DNA of 64,000 nt. It comes from Escherichia coli. GTDB lineage: Bacteria > Pseudomonadota > Gammaproteobacteria > Enterobacterales > Enterobacteriaceae. Below, one piece after another: positions 36,861 to 47,762 of this stretch. The translations under genes were made by a program, and so were the position numbers. Location of the stretch: contig NZ_AP027764.1 in assembly GCF_036503815.1 (NCBI RefSeq), forward strand, positions 372,001-436,000. Reading direction: 5' to 3'. How positions within the stretch are numbered: the first letter of the stretch is position 1; every line of letters begins with the position of its first letter. The notes under the pieces are model-generated. The model was given only the letters and a program-made list of their open reading frames with translations, was not told where the DNA came from and did not search any database.

Positions 36861-39181
36861 TAATGGCAATCACCGGTGGTGCTGGCTGCACAGCAACTGC
36901 TTACCGATTTGCGTGTTGCCAGCAGTTCGATATCGACCCGGCTACGCGCGCGACGCAGCAAACCGATAACCACGATGTTAAACAGGATAACCGCCAGAAT
37001 GCATACCAGGCTGTAGGTTGGATGCTGGCTGTAGCTGGCGACCTGATAGAACAATGTTGCCAACGAGTAAGCGATATTTAGCCCCCACAGGATGGAGAAG
37101 CCCATCCAGCCACGGCTGGATTCACGCGCGATAGCACCCATCACCGAGATACACGGTACATACAGCAGAACGAAAATCAGGTAGCTGTAAGCAGCTGCTG
37201 CGCTTCCAAATTTCTGATCCATCACGCCCATCGCTCCGGTACCCATTTCGCCGTCGCCTTTGCTCGCTTCAATGGGGTTCATCAGTACGCTAAGACTGAA
37301 GGTGTCTTTCAGGCTCTGCCAGGTTTCATCTACCGCGCTGAATAGCTCTTCACCGAGGTTAAATTCCGCCGGATTGAACTCTTCGTCCTGAATATTTTCT
37401 GCGGTGTAGAGGGTGTTGAGCGTACCCACCACCACTTCTTTCGCCATTGCGCCTGTAAACAGGCCAACAGTTGCCTGCCAGTTATCTTCATGTACGCCAA
37501 TCGGCTTGAAGACCGGGGTGATCACCCGGCTGACGGAAGCCAGCGCCGAGTCGTTGATGTTATCGACGATTTTCCCGCTCAGAGAGAAGCTGTTGAAAGC
37601 GCTCAGGAAAATGCTGACGATGATAATCACTTTACCAGCACGCAGAACGAAACCTTTCAGACGCTGCCAGGTCTGGATAATCAGGCTTTTAACGTGTGGT
37701 ACATGGTAGACCGGTAGCTCCATGACAAACGGCGTCGCTTCACCGCGCATGATGGTGTACTTGAGCATCAGGCCAGTCAGTACCGCCATCACAATACCGA
37801 GCATATACAGCGAGAATACCGCCAGTGCGCCGTTCTGTCCGAAGAAGGCGGCCGCAAATACTGCGAAGATGGCCAGACGTGCGCCGCAGGACATAAACGG
37901 TGCCATCATAATGGTCATCAGGCGTTCACGCGGCGCATCAAGCGTACGCGCACCCATTACCGACGGTACGTTACAACCGAACCCGACGATCAACGGTACA
38001 AAGGATTTCCCGGGCAAGCCCAGCGCCTGCATCAGACGGTCCATCACAAACGCCGCACGCGCCATATAGCCGGAGTCCTCGAGGAAGGAGAGGAACAGGT
38101 ACATCATGCCGATCTGTGGCACCAGTGGCAGAACGGTGTTAATACCGCCCCCCAGGCCCTGGGCGAGGAAGATAGTCAGCCAGTCTGGGAAGTGGAGCGT
38201 GTAGCCAATCCACTGAATACCATGCACAAATAGCGCCACGGAGCCGACGTCAAACAGCGGCTGTAACGCCCCGCCGATGTTGATAGCCAGCAGGAACATC
38301 AGGTACATCACAAAGAGGAAAATCGGCAGACCGAGGAAACGGTTGAGCACGATTTTATCTACCGCAGTGGTGAAACGGCTGGGTTCTGCCGTCAGGGTGT
38401 TGCTTACCACATCACAGATGGCAGCAATGCACTGGTAACGCGCATCGGCAATATGCAGCGCCGGATCGTCCATCTCATTACGCAGACGGGCGAGGGCGGC
38501 ATCAAGATGCTGCGACGCTTCACCGGCGTAGGCGCGGCTGTAGATATCGCCTTCCAGCATTTGCAGGCCCAGCCAGCGACGTTGTTTGAGCGGGATGTCG
38601 GAAGGCATCACTTTTGCCAGTGAATCTGCTTCGTTGAGCAGCGGCTGTGCGTAATGCACCAGTTCCACATTCTCGTTAGCTTTATAGCGATCAATCGCCA
38701 GCTTGAGCGCTTCAATACCGCGACCACGAGTTGAAACCAGCGGGATCACCGGGCAGCCAAGACGCGCCGACAGAGCATCAATTTCAATGCGAATATTTTG
38801 CTTCTCGGCAATGTCGAGCATGTTCAGCGCCACGATGCAGGGAATGCCGAGTTCCAGCAGTTGTAGCGTCAGGTACAGGTTACGCTCAAGGTTAGACGCA
38901 TCCACCACGTTAATCAGCAGGTCAGCGTCGCCACTCAAAATGTAGTGACAGGCGATTTGCTCATCGAGCGAGGTCTGCGATGAGATGGTGGTCAGAGAAT
39001 AGGTGCCGGGGAGGTCCACCAGCGTGACCTGATGATCGGTGGTGGAGAATTGCCCTTCTTTACGTTCGACGGTAACGCCAGCCCAGTTACCTACACGCTG
39101 ACGTGCGCCAGTGAGCTGGTTAAATAAGGTTGTCTTGCCAGAATTTGGATTACCAATTAAGCCAATGGTTAATTTTTTCAT
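36860..39181 (-). CDS. feoB: ferrous iron transporter, GTPase-coupled permease
   Basis: FeoB imports Fe2+ across the inner membrane. From MKKLTIGL it has 773 residues. The N-terminal G domain shows G1 GNPNSGKT (10-17), G3 DLPGTYSL and G4 NMLD, followed by a helical GDI-like domain. The membrane part contains about ten segments with the two Gate motifs, including the cysteines in GFGCNVPSV and PFMSCGARL. The C-terminus is rich in cysteine (SSCCAAS). feoA lies 16 bases upstream and feoC overlaps downstream. Confidence 0.97.
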   Translation of the reverse strand: MKKLTIGLIGNPNSGKTTLFNQLTGARQRVGNWAGVTVERKEGQFSTTDHQVTLVDLPGTYSLTTISSQTSLDEQIACHYILSGDADLLINVVDASNLERNLYLTLQLLELGIPCIVALNMLDIAEKQNIRIEIDALSARLGCPVIPLVSTRGRGIEALKLAIDRYKANENVELVHYAQPLLNEADSLAKVMPSDIPLKQRRWLGLQMLEGDIYSRAYAGEASQHLDAALARLRNEMDDPALHIADARYQCIAAICDVVSNTLTAEPSRFTTAVDKIVLNRFLGLPIFLFVMYLMFLLAINIGGALQPLFDVGSVALFVHGIQWIGYTLHFPDWLTIFLAQGLGGGINTVLPLVPQIGMMYLFLSFLEDSGYMARAAFVMDRLMQALGLPGKSFVPLIVGFGCNVPSVMGARTLDAPRERLMTIMMAPFMSCGARLAIFAVFAAAFFGQNGALAVFSLYMLGIVMAVLTGLMLKYTIMRGEATPFVMELPVYHVPHVKSLIIQTWQRLKGFVLRAGKVIIIVSIFLSAFNSFSLSGKIVDNINDSALASVSRVITPVFKPIGVHEDNWQATVGLFTGAMAKEVVVGTLNTLYTAENIQDEEFNPAEFNLGEELFSAVDETWQSLKDTFSLSVLMNPIEASKGDGEMGTGAMGVMDQKFGSAAAAYSYLIFVLLYVPCISVMGAIARESSRGWMGFSILWGLNIAYSLATLFYQVASYSQHPTYSLVCILAVILFNIVVIGLLRRARSRVDIELLATRKSVSSCCAASTTGDCH

Positions 39182-39197
39182 TGTTGTTATCACCGTA

Positions 39198-39425
39198 TTA
39201 ACAGGAAACCGCTTCCACTTCTAATAAGGCCAGATCTTTTTTGCGTAATACCAGGCTCACACGACGGGTTTCGATATGAATGGGGTCGCCAAGTGGAGCG
39301 ACGCGCACCACATTAAAAGAGGAGCCAGGTAACATGCCAAGAGAAAGCAGTTTTTGGCGATATGCCGGGCTGATTTCACGGGAAAAGCCAGTGATTTTCC
39401 ACGCAGTATCTGGAGTGTATTGCAT
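39198..39425 (-). CDS. feoA: ferrous iron transport protein A
   Basis: FeoA is a 75-residue cytoplasmic SH3-like protein needed for FeoB-mediated iron uptake. It begins MQYTPDTAWK and shows the family pattern SLGMLPGSSFNVVR and ETRRVSLVLRKKD. It is the first gene of feoABC, with a Fur-type site about 115 bases upstream. Confidence 0.96.
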   Translation of the reverse strand: MQYTPDTAWKITGFSREISPAYRQKLLSLGMLPGSSFNVVRVAPLGDPIHIETRRVSLVLRKKDLALLEVEAVSC

Positions 39426-39538
39426 AGGTGCCTACTTGTTTCTCATTAACTGGATAACTACCTCATGGGGCGTTTGACAGCGACATGAGACCAGATGATT
39501 TGCCAACGAGGGAGAGATTAAATAATCAACAACACAAT

Positions 39539-39560
39539 GATAATGAGAATGGTTTCTATC
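39539..39560 (-). promoter_or_regulatory. probable Fur box of feoABC
   Basis: The segment begins GATAATGAGAATGG, close to the first two hexamers of the Fur consensus (GATAATGATAAT), and ends TATC. feoABC is known to be Fur-repressed in E. coli. Exact borders are uncertain. Confidence 0.5.
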
Positions 39561-39756
39561 AGCAATACTTAAAATGTGTGCGAATGTTGGTTTAGATAAT
39601 AATCTGCGTGAATGTTGATGTGGCTCAAGGTTATATCGCAGCGAAAATATAATTCGAATGGCGAATTATCAGGGCGGGTTAATGTTTAATTAAGGTTTCA
39701 GTTGTTAATGAAGTGATAAATATTGACGAAATATAGTGTGAGTTTCGTTGTGTAAT

Positions 39757-39787
39757 AAAAATGCCGGAGATATTCTCCGGCATTTTT
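39757..39787 (-). terminator. terminator of yhgF, bidirectional
   Basis: ATGCCGGAGA and TCTCCGGCAT form a perfect ten-pair stem with a TAT loop, flanked by A5 and T5. It would end minus-strand transcripts from yhgF and works symmetrically. Confidence 0.85.
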
Positions 39788-39808
39788 ATGTCAGGCATGG
39801 CGTTTATT

Positions 39809-39838
39809 GCCAGATGCGGCGTGAACGCCTGATCTGGC
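39809..39838. repeat. REP unit downstream of yhgF
   Basis: GCCAGATGCGGCGT and ACGCCTGATCTGGC form the imperfect REP stem, next to the terminator and 43 bases after the yhgF stop. Confidence 0.75.
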
Positions 39839-39881
39839 CTACGATCTTGTGCAAATTCGAACCGTAGGCCAATCAGGAGGT

Positions 39882-42203
39882 TTAACGTTTTTTGCCCATT
39901 GCCGCCGCCAGCGCATCCATCATCGCGCTGTTACCGGCAGGCTGCGCTTCACGACCGCGTGGTTTGGCTGCCGGGCGGTTGTTTTGCGGGCGTTCATTAC
40001 CGCCCCCGCGACGGGCGTTGGTTTCGCCAGGCTGCTCGTCCAGACGCATAGTCAGGGCGATACGTTTACGCTGAAGATCCACTTCCAGCACTTTCACCTT
40101 CACAATGTCGCCCGCTTTCACCACGGTATGCGGATCTTCCACAAACTTGTTCGACAATGAAGAGATGTGAACCAGGCCGTCCTGATGTACGCCAATATCA
40201 ACAAAAGCACCAAAATTGGTGACGTTGGTCACCGCACCTTCGAGGATCATCCCCGGTTGCAGGTCGTTCATTGTCTCGACGCCATCGGCAAACTGAGCGG
40301 TTTTAAATTCCGGACGCGGATCGCGACCTGGTTTTTCCAGCTCTTTGATGATGTCAGTTACTGTCGGCACACCGAATTTCTCATCAGTAAAGTCAGACGC
40401 TTTCAGGTTACGCAGCTCGTTGCTGTTACCCATCAGATCTTTCAGTGCCTGCTGTGTTGCTGCCAGAATGCGTTCCACCACCGGATAGGCTTCCGGGTGA
40501 ACAGTAGAGGCGTCCAGCGGGTTGTCACCGTGGTTAATGCGCAAGAAGCCTGCGCACTGCTCGAAGGCTTTTGGCCCCAGGCGGCTGACTTTTAACAGTT
40601 GCTGACGGTTCTGGAACTGGCCGTTCTCATCGCGCCAGGCCACAATGTTTTGCGCCATCATGCGCGTCAGGCCAGCCACGCGAGTTAACAGCGGAACAGA
40701 AGCGGTATTGAGATCGACGCCAACGGCGTTTACGCAGTCTTCTACTACCGCGTCCAGTTTACGGGCCAGCTGCGTCTGGCTGACGTCATGCTGATACTGA
40801 CCTACGCCGATAGATTTCGGATCGATTTTCACCAACTCCGCCAGCGGATCCTGCAAACGACGGGCGATAGACACCGCGCCACGCAGCGAAACATCGAGAT
40901 CCGGGAACTCCTGCGCCGCCAGTTCGGAAGCCGAGTAAACCGACGCGCCTGCTTCGCTGACGATCACTTTCTGTGCGGTCACTTTCGGAAACTGCTTCTG
41001 CACGTCGAGATAGAAACGCTCAGTTTCGCGGGAAGCCGTACCGTTACCGATTGCCACCAGTTCAACGTTATGCTTTTCACACAGGGCAGCAACGGTCATC
41101 GCTGCTTTTGCGGCTTGTCCGGTGTGCGGGTAAATGGTGTCGGTCGCCACCAGTTTACCCGTCGCATCGACTACCGCCACTTTTACCCCAGTACGCAGAC
41201 CCGGATCGAGGCCCATCGTCGCACGCAGCCCGGCTGGGGCCGCCATCAGCAGATCGTGCAGGTTACGGGCAAAGACGTTGATTGCTTCATCTTCTGCACG
41301 TTCGCGCACTGTACCCATCAGTTCGGTTTCCAGGTGCATCAGCACCTTGATGCGCCAGGTCCAGCTCACCACGCCTTTGCGCCAGCTATCCGCCGGGGCA
41401 TTGTTCAGGCGCAGACCGAGGTGATCCATGATGATTTGCTCGCAATAGCTCTCTTTTGGCGGTTCGTCGAACTGCGGATCGGCATTTAGCGAAAGCTGGA
41501 GTACGCCTTCGTTACGCCCACGGAACATCGCCAGCGCGCGGTGAGAAGGCACCGTTGATAGCGGTTCGTGATGATCGAAATAGTCGCGGAATTTCGCCCC
41601 TTCCTCTTCTTTACCGTTCACCACCGTAGAAACCAAATGCGCGTTCTTCCACAGATAATCACGCACTTTCGCCAGCAGCGCGGCATCTTCGGCAAACCGT
41701 TCCATCAGGATATAGCGCGCGCCGTCCAGCGCGGCTTTGGTATCTGCTACGCCTTTATCGGCATCAACATATTGTGCAGCGGCGACTTCTGGCGTGTGTG
41801 AAGGATCGTTCCACAGCAGGTCGGCCAGTGGCTCAAGTCCTGCTTCAATAGCAATTTGCCCGCGGGTGCGGCGTTTAGGTTTGTAGGGCAGGTAGAGGTC
41901 TTCGAGTTCGGTTTTACTTAAGGTGGCGTTGATAGCATTCGCCAGTTCGTCGGTCAGTTTGCCTTGCTCGGAAATGGACTTGAGGATTGCCTGACGTCTC
42001 TCTTCCAGCTCGCGCAGATAGCTCAGACGCGTTTCCAGATTACGCAACTGCGTGTCATCCAGACCGCCGGTGATTTCCTTACGATAACGTGCGATAAACG
42101 GCACAGTATTCCCTTCGTCAAGCAGGCGAACGGCAGCGTCAACCTGTTCCGGGCGCGCCTGAATTTCACCCGCAATAATGCGGCAGAACGAATCATTCAT
42201 CAT
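39882..42203 (-). CDS. yhgF: Tex-family RNA-binding transcription accessory protein
   Basis: YhgF is the E. coli member of the Tex family, which binds nucleic acid and affects transcription; its precise role is unclear. The 773 residues show an N-terminal helical region, a YqgF RNase H-like domain with MGLDPGLRTGVKVAVVD, helix-hairpin-helix motifs (NTASVPLLTRVAGL, LLKVSRLGPKAFEQ) and a C-terminal S1 domain with TNFGAFVDIGVHQDGLVHIS. The tail is basic and glycine-rich. greB lies upstream in the same direction, 96 bases away. Confidence 0.96.
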   Translation of the reverse strand: MMNDSFCRIIAGEIQARPEQVDAAVRLLDEGNTVPFIARYRKEITGGLDDTQLRNLETRLSYLRELEERRQAILKSISEQGKLTDELANAINATLSKTELEDLYLPYKPKRRTRGQIAIEAGLEPLADLLWNDPSHTPEVAAAQYVDADKGVADTKAALDGARYILMERFAEDAALLAKVRDYLWKNAHLVSTVVNGKEEEGAKFRDYFDHHEPLSTVPSHRALAMFRGRNEGVLQLSLNADPQFDEPPKESYCEQIIMDHLGLRLNNAPADSWRKGVVSWTWRIKVLMHLETELMGTVRERAEDEAINVFARNLHDLLMAAPAGLRATMGLDPGLRTGVKVAVVDATGKLVATDTIYPHTGQAAKAAMTVAALCEKHNVELVAIGNGTASRETERFYLDVQKQFPKVTAQKVIVSEAGASVYSASELAAQEFPDLDVSLRGAVSIARRLQDPLAELVKIDPKSIGVGQYQHDVSQTQLARKLDAVVEDCVNAVGVDLNTASVPLLTRVAGLTRMMAQNIVAWRDENGQFQNRQQLLKVSRLGPKAFEQCAGFLRINHGDNPLDASTVHPEAYPVVERILAATQQALKDLMGNSNELRNLKASDFTDEKFGVPTVTDIIKELEKPGRDPRPEFKTAQFADGVETMNDLQPGMILEGAVTNVTNFGAFVDIGVHQDGLVHISSLSNKFVEDPHTVVKAGDIVKVKVLEVDLQRKRIALTMRLDEQPGETNARRGGGNERPQNNRPAAKPRGREAQPAGNSAMMDALAAAMGKKR

Positions 42204-42299
42204 GGTTTGAGTTCATCTTTTCGGATCAAAAATCAGGGGATAGTTATACGGACTGGCTGGCAAAAATGCCAGCCATCGGCAGGAGGTTAAGACTCTTCC

Positions 42300-42776
42300 T
42301 TACGGTTTCACGTACTCGATAGCATTAACATACCAGCTCGCTTCCCCGGCAGGGGTATTCACCACCGCCAGATCGCCCACTTCTTTTTTCAGCAATGCGC
42401 GGGCCATTGGGGAATCGATAGAGATGTAATCTTTACGGCCAAAAATTTCATCGTAGCCGACAATACGAAAACGGTGAGTCACGCCATCGTCGTTTTCAAT
42501 CTCCACCCATGCGCCAAAAAAGACTTTGCCTTCCTGTTGCGGGGAGTAATCGACGATTTTGAGATTTTCCATGCATTTAGTGAGATAGCGCACGCGACGG
42601 TCGATTTCACGCAGACGCTTTTTATTATACTGATAGTCAGCATTTTCGCTGCGGTCGCCCAGACTTGCAGCCCAGGTCACTTTTTTTGTGACCTCCGGGC
42701 GCTCTTCACGCCAGAGATAATTTAGCTCTTGTTTGAGTTTTTCATACCCTTCCCGGGTAACCAGGGGCGTTTTCAT
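42300..42776 (-). CDS. greB: transcript cleavage factor GreB
   Basis: GreB inserts its coiled coil in the RNA polymerase secondary channel and stimulates cleavage of backtracked RNA. From MKTPLVTREG it has 158 residues. The coiled-coil tip has the acidic pair Asp41 and Glu44 in GDRSENADYQ. The C-terminal FKBP-like domain ends SWYVNAIEYVKP. An upstream in-frame Met at 42812 is not needed. It is divergent from ompR. Confidence 0.97.
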   Translation of the reverse strand: MKTPLVTREGYEKLKQELNYLWREERPEVTKKVTWAASLGDRSENADYQYNKKRLREIDRRVRYLTKCMENLKIVDYSPQQEGKVFFGAWVEIENDDGVTHRFRIVGYDEIFGRKDYISIDSPMARALLKKEVGDLAVVNTPAGEASWYVNAIEYVKP

Positions 42777-43003
42777 CTCGTTGATTCCCTTTGTCTGTTT
42801 GATAATGCGCACATTGGGTATAACGTGATCATATCAACAGAATCAATAATGTTTCGCCGAATAAATTGTATACTTAAGCTGCTGTTTAATATGCTTTGTA
42901 ACAATTTAGGCTGAAATTCATACCAGATTTAGCTGGTGACGAACGTAAGCTTTTTTAAGAATACACGCTTACAAATTGTTGCGAACCTTTGGGAGTACAA
43001 AGA

Positions 43004-45070
<2,067 letters not shown>

Positions 45071-45072
<2 letters not shown>

Positions 45073-45108
45073 ATAAAACGGGAGGCGAAGGTGCCTCCCG
45101 TTTTATTT
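45071..45108 (+). terminator. terminator of ompR-envZ
   Basis: A 16-base arm at 45071-45086 pairs perfectly with 45093-45108 (core ACGGGAGGC / GCCTCCCGT) around a six-base loop and ends in a T-rich run. It overlaps the envZ stop codon. Confidence 0.9.
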
Positions 45109-45235
45109 TGTGCACTCAGTATTTACTGAATGAATACGGTTTCAGACATCGGCACCATACGAAGTAAAGTGTACTGTAAGCTGATTGCAGGCTAGCGTAT
45201 CCTGATTAGTAAAAGCACACTAAAGGAATAGCTTG

Positions 45236-46519
45236 ATGCAACTTACCAACGAAGAACAAGTACAGATTGCTCGTATAAAAGAAAAAATCCCACGCATTGC
45301 CGCACTGGATCCTGAATGTAAGTTATTCGGTTCTGAAGGTTGGAAATATCAATGGCCGAAGCCTGCCAGCGAGGCGGAAATAGCTTCCTGGGAGAAAAAA
45401 CATAGCGTCACTTTGCCACGGGAATATCGAATTTTTCTTCGCTATATCGCTAATGGCGGTCCGGCACATGCCTACGGTCTTGAATCTTTAGGCGGTACAG
45501 ATATTTATGGCGATATAACAAAAGAAAGCCCTGTACCGCTTTATATGACGCAGCAGGATGTTGATGTGTTGAATGCTGGCCGTACAGAAGATGATGAAGA
45601 ATATAGTTTTTTTGACGGCGCATTGACCATTCTCACCCTGGGATGTACTTATGATATTTGCCTGGTGGTGACGGGGCAGTATCGCGGAAGGTTAATGCTG
45701 ACTGATGGTGATGAAGATTATCCGTTTGATTTTATATATGATAAAAATTTCCTCAACTGGTATGAACGCTGGCTGGACGATTTTATTGCTGGCATGAGTA
45801 TGAAGGGTTTCGATAGAAGTTTGCCAGGAACGCAAATTCAACTGCGTGAGTGGTTTTTAACTGAGAAAATCCCGGATTTACGTAGATCCATTTTATTCTC
45901 GCTATGCCGTTTTCCACAGATAGAACCCGAAACTTTTGCCCTTTGGGAACATGTTTGCCGCACAGAGAATGATAAAGAATTGTGTGAAGAGGCATTCATA
46001 AGATTACGCCAAAAAAAAGTTTCTTGTGCTGCAGATATTTTTCGACTCTATTTTACAATGCCAGATGAATTACGTGATATTGCTATTAAAGATCTCCGTT
46101 TTGCCTGTAGAGATAGTGTGGTGAATATTGAGGATTATATTCATTCACTGTTAATAATAATGCCTGAACTTGACGATGACACTCTATCCTCAGCTGTCTT
46201 TGCTATACGAGAAACAGAGTATAATAAATATGATACTTTTCTGCCGCTTCTCGAACGTATCACTGATGACCGTCAGCAAACATTATTGTGGGCGATGAGT
46301 AAGGCGCCTGATTTCAATGAAAGCCGAGGATTCGTTGAGTTGGTATTACCGCTTTTTGCATCATCAAAGATGGAGAATGTAAGGAAGGCTATTTTGTTGC
46401 TCATTGAAGTTAAAGATAATCGTATTCCACCATTGGTTGATGAAGCTGCAACTCGTTTCCCTGAACTGACCATTTTACGAGAAAACTACTATCTCAGGAC
46501 GTGGGGACATAAGCCATAA
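45236..46519 (+). CDS. SMI1/KNR4 (SUKH) domain protein with C-terminal helical repeats
   Basis: This is the first of three accessory genes between envZ and pckA. I start at the ATG preceded by AAAGGA (45222-45227); an adjacent upstream TTG is less likely. Residues about 44-170 are a SMI1/KNR4 domain, with ASEAEIASWEKKHSVTLPRE, FLRYIANGG and a following LGGTDIYGDI. Such domains are common in immunity proteins of polymorphic toxin systems. Residues about 180-427 are alpha-helical and look like HEAT/armadillo-type repeats, an unusual extension. No toxin gene is nearby. The A+T content is higher than in flanking genes, suggesting transfer. Confidence 0.85.
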   Translation: MQLTNEEQVQIARIKEKIPRIAALDPECKLFGSEGWKYQWPKPASEAEIASWEKKHSVTLPREYRIFLRYIANGGPAHAYGLESLGGTDIYGDITKESPVPLYMTQQDVDVLNAGRTEDDEEYSFFDGALTILTLGCTYDICLVVTGQYRGRLMLTDGDEDYPFDFIYDKNFLNWYERWLDDFIAGMSMKGFDRSLPGTQIQLREWFLTEKIPDLRRSILFSLCRFPQIEPETFALWEHVCRTENDKELCEEAFIRLRQKKVSCAADIFRLYFTMPDELRDIAIKDLRFACRDSVVNIEDYIHSLLIIMPELDDDTLSSAVFAIRETEYNKYDTFLPLLERITDDRQQTLLWAMSKAPDFNESRGFVELVLPLFASSKMENVRKAILLLIEVKDNRIPPLVDEAATRFPELTILRENYYLRTWGHKP

Positions 46520-46556
46520 ATTAATGGCTCAGAAATGATCTAACGCGGAGAGAAAT

Positions 46557-47087
46557 ATGATCAGGGAACATATTCAGCAAGCGATAAATAATAGGTTAGC
46601 ATTTGATGGCCCATTCAATGTTGTTCCTGAACCTGCAAGCACTGCGTTTGATGGCCGGATCCCGACATTGAAAAACGGTGTCTGGCAGAAGGCCAGCCCT
46701 ATGTTGCAGGCGCGTTTTGCACATTGTGGACGTTGGTTAAGCGCTACACATGGAAGCTGGCTAAGTATAAGTGACATGGAAACGCTTTGGCAGGAACACA
46801 TAGAAGATACGTTTCTTGATGAAATCAAAATGAATGCTGTAGCTTCAAGTGATAATTGGGATAACCATGCCTTGGGACTATTTCGTTCTCATCGCCTGTC
46901 ACTTTTTGCCGGTAGTGATTACAGTTATGAAATGGTTTTTCTCCTTTGGCTAGATAGTACCGTTGAGCCAGAGGTCTGGGTTTATGACTGCAATGGGGAA
47001 TCACGTTATAAAGATCTTAATGATTACCTGAATGCATATATTAATGATGACGTAAGCGCCTGTGAGCGCTCCTGGCGAGTAGAATGA
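46557..47087 (+). CDS. probable SMI1/KNR4-like protein
   Basis: The 176-residue product has no signal or membrane segment. Its C-terminal part (about 115-165: HRLSLFAGSDYSYEMVFLLW, then EVWVYDCNGE and YKDLNDYLNAYI) follows the pattern of SMI1/KNR4 proteins, in which a hydrophobic core strand is followed by a short final helix. The N-terminal half is less typical. It starts 37 bases after the previous gene with GAGAGA as ribosome site and overlaps the next gene by four bases. Its role is probably immunity-like binding of a protein partner; this is inference. Confidence 0.75.
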   Translation: MIREHIQQAINNRLAFDGPFNVVPEPASTAFDGRIPTLKNGVWQKASPMLQARFAHCGRWLSATHGSWLSISDMETLWQEHIEDTFLDEIKMNAVASSDNWDNHALGLFRSHRLSLFAGSDYSYEMVFLLWLDSTVEPEVWVYDCNGESRYKDLNDYLNAYINDDVSACERSWRVE

Positions 47088-47710
47088 ATAGCCCCCCTTG
47101 CCCCTTTGATCCACAAACCGCACATTACCTCGGTACAGTGCAAATCCACTACAGCCCAACCACCTTCAACGCTGCCGTTAAGCATTATACCTGTTACATT
47201 AAAAAGCGTTTTAAAGGGTTTAAATGGGGAATTGGAACCGCTGGCTTATTGGCTATATTGCCCATGATCCCACAATGGTTGAAACCTTCTCATGACTTTA
47301 AACTCAACGCAATCAGTACGTTAATTCTTCTATTAATGTTGCCACTCCTCTTATCAATGTTCCTGTTAATCAGCAGAAGAATTAACGATTTTAAGTCAAA
47401 AACAAAGCAAGTTACTTTTACGAAACCCGTGCGTTATGCGTTTTATTTCGAGGGAATTGTTTTTTATGAATCTCATCAGCAGGGCATACTTCGCTGGGAA
47501 GATTTGTATAGCATTGACTATGAAGAAGATTATTTGTGGCTTTTTCTGCATTTACCGAAGAGTTTTCCCAGAGAAGCGACGAAAGCGTTTTGCGATATTT
47601 TCATTCCCGCCAGCGCGATAAAAGCGCAGCCTGAACTGGATACGTTTTTTCGTGAAACACGCCACTCGCTGGATTATCTGTTTGTCCCGTTTAATTCTGA
47701 CAGAAAATAA
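47084..47710 (+). CDS. YcxB-like membrane protein
   Basis: The 208-residue product has two hydrophobic segments (about 47-62 and 74-98), with a soluble C-terminal domain containing the YcxB-like pattern: YFEGIVFYESHQQGILRWED followed by an aromatic strand and IFIPASAI. Proteins of this type are found among immunity genes and stand-alone membrane proteins. Its ATG overlaps the previous stop (ATGA), so both are translated together. The pckA terminator begins directly after the stop and may serve both strands. Confidence 0.8.
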   Translation: MNSPPCPFDPQTAHYLGTVQIHYSPTTFNAAVKHYTCYIKKRFKGFKWGIGTAGLLAILPMIPQWLKPSHDFKLNAISTLILLLMLPLLLSMFLLISRRINDFKSKTKQVTFTKPVRYAFYFEGIVFYESHQQGILRWEDLYSIDYEEDYLWLFLHLPKSFPREATKAFCDIFIPASAIKAQPELDTFFRETRHSLDYLFVPFNSDRK

Positions 47711-47711
47711 A

Positions 47712-47743
47712 AAATCCCCCGTATCTGGTGAAACGGGGGATTT
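47712..47743 (-). terminator. terminator of pckA
   Basis: AAATCCCCCGT and ACGGGGGATTT form a perfect 11-pair stem with a ten-base loop. On the minus strand it is followed by a T-rich run (TTTTTTATTTT). It also directly follows the accessory gene on the plus strand. Confidence 0.85.
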
Positions 47744-47762
47744 CGTCGCTTAACTTATCGGA

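Larger units (their letters stand above)
39426..39881. promoter_or_regulatory. feoA upstream region and yhgF 3' region
   Basis: The gap of 456 bases holds no gene. The feoA side has a Fur-like site (39539-39560). The yhgF side has a terminator (39757-39787) and a REP unit (39809-39838). The A+T-rich middle shows nothing further that I can assign. Confidence 0.75.

Noticed and set aside
40788..41489. 233-codon plus-strand frame opposite yhgF
   Set aside because: Shadow of the conserved Tex-family gene, with no start signal.
45236..47710. Complete toxin-immunity or contact-inhibition locus
   Set aside because: No large toxin, secretion protein or nuclease domain gene is present; only immunity-like proteins are seen.
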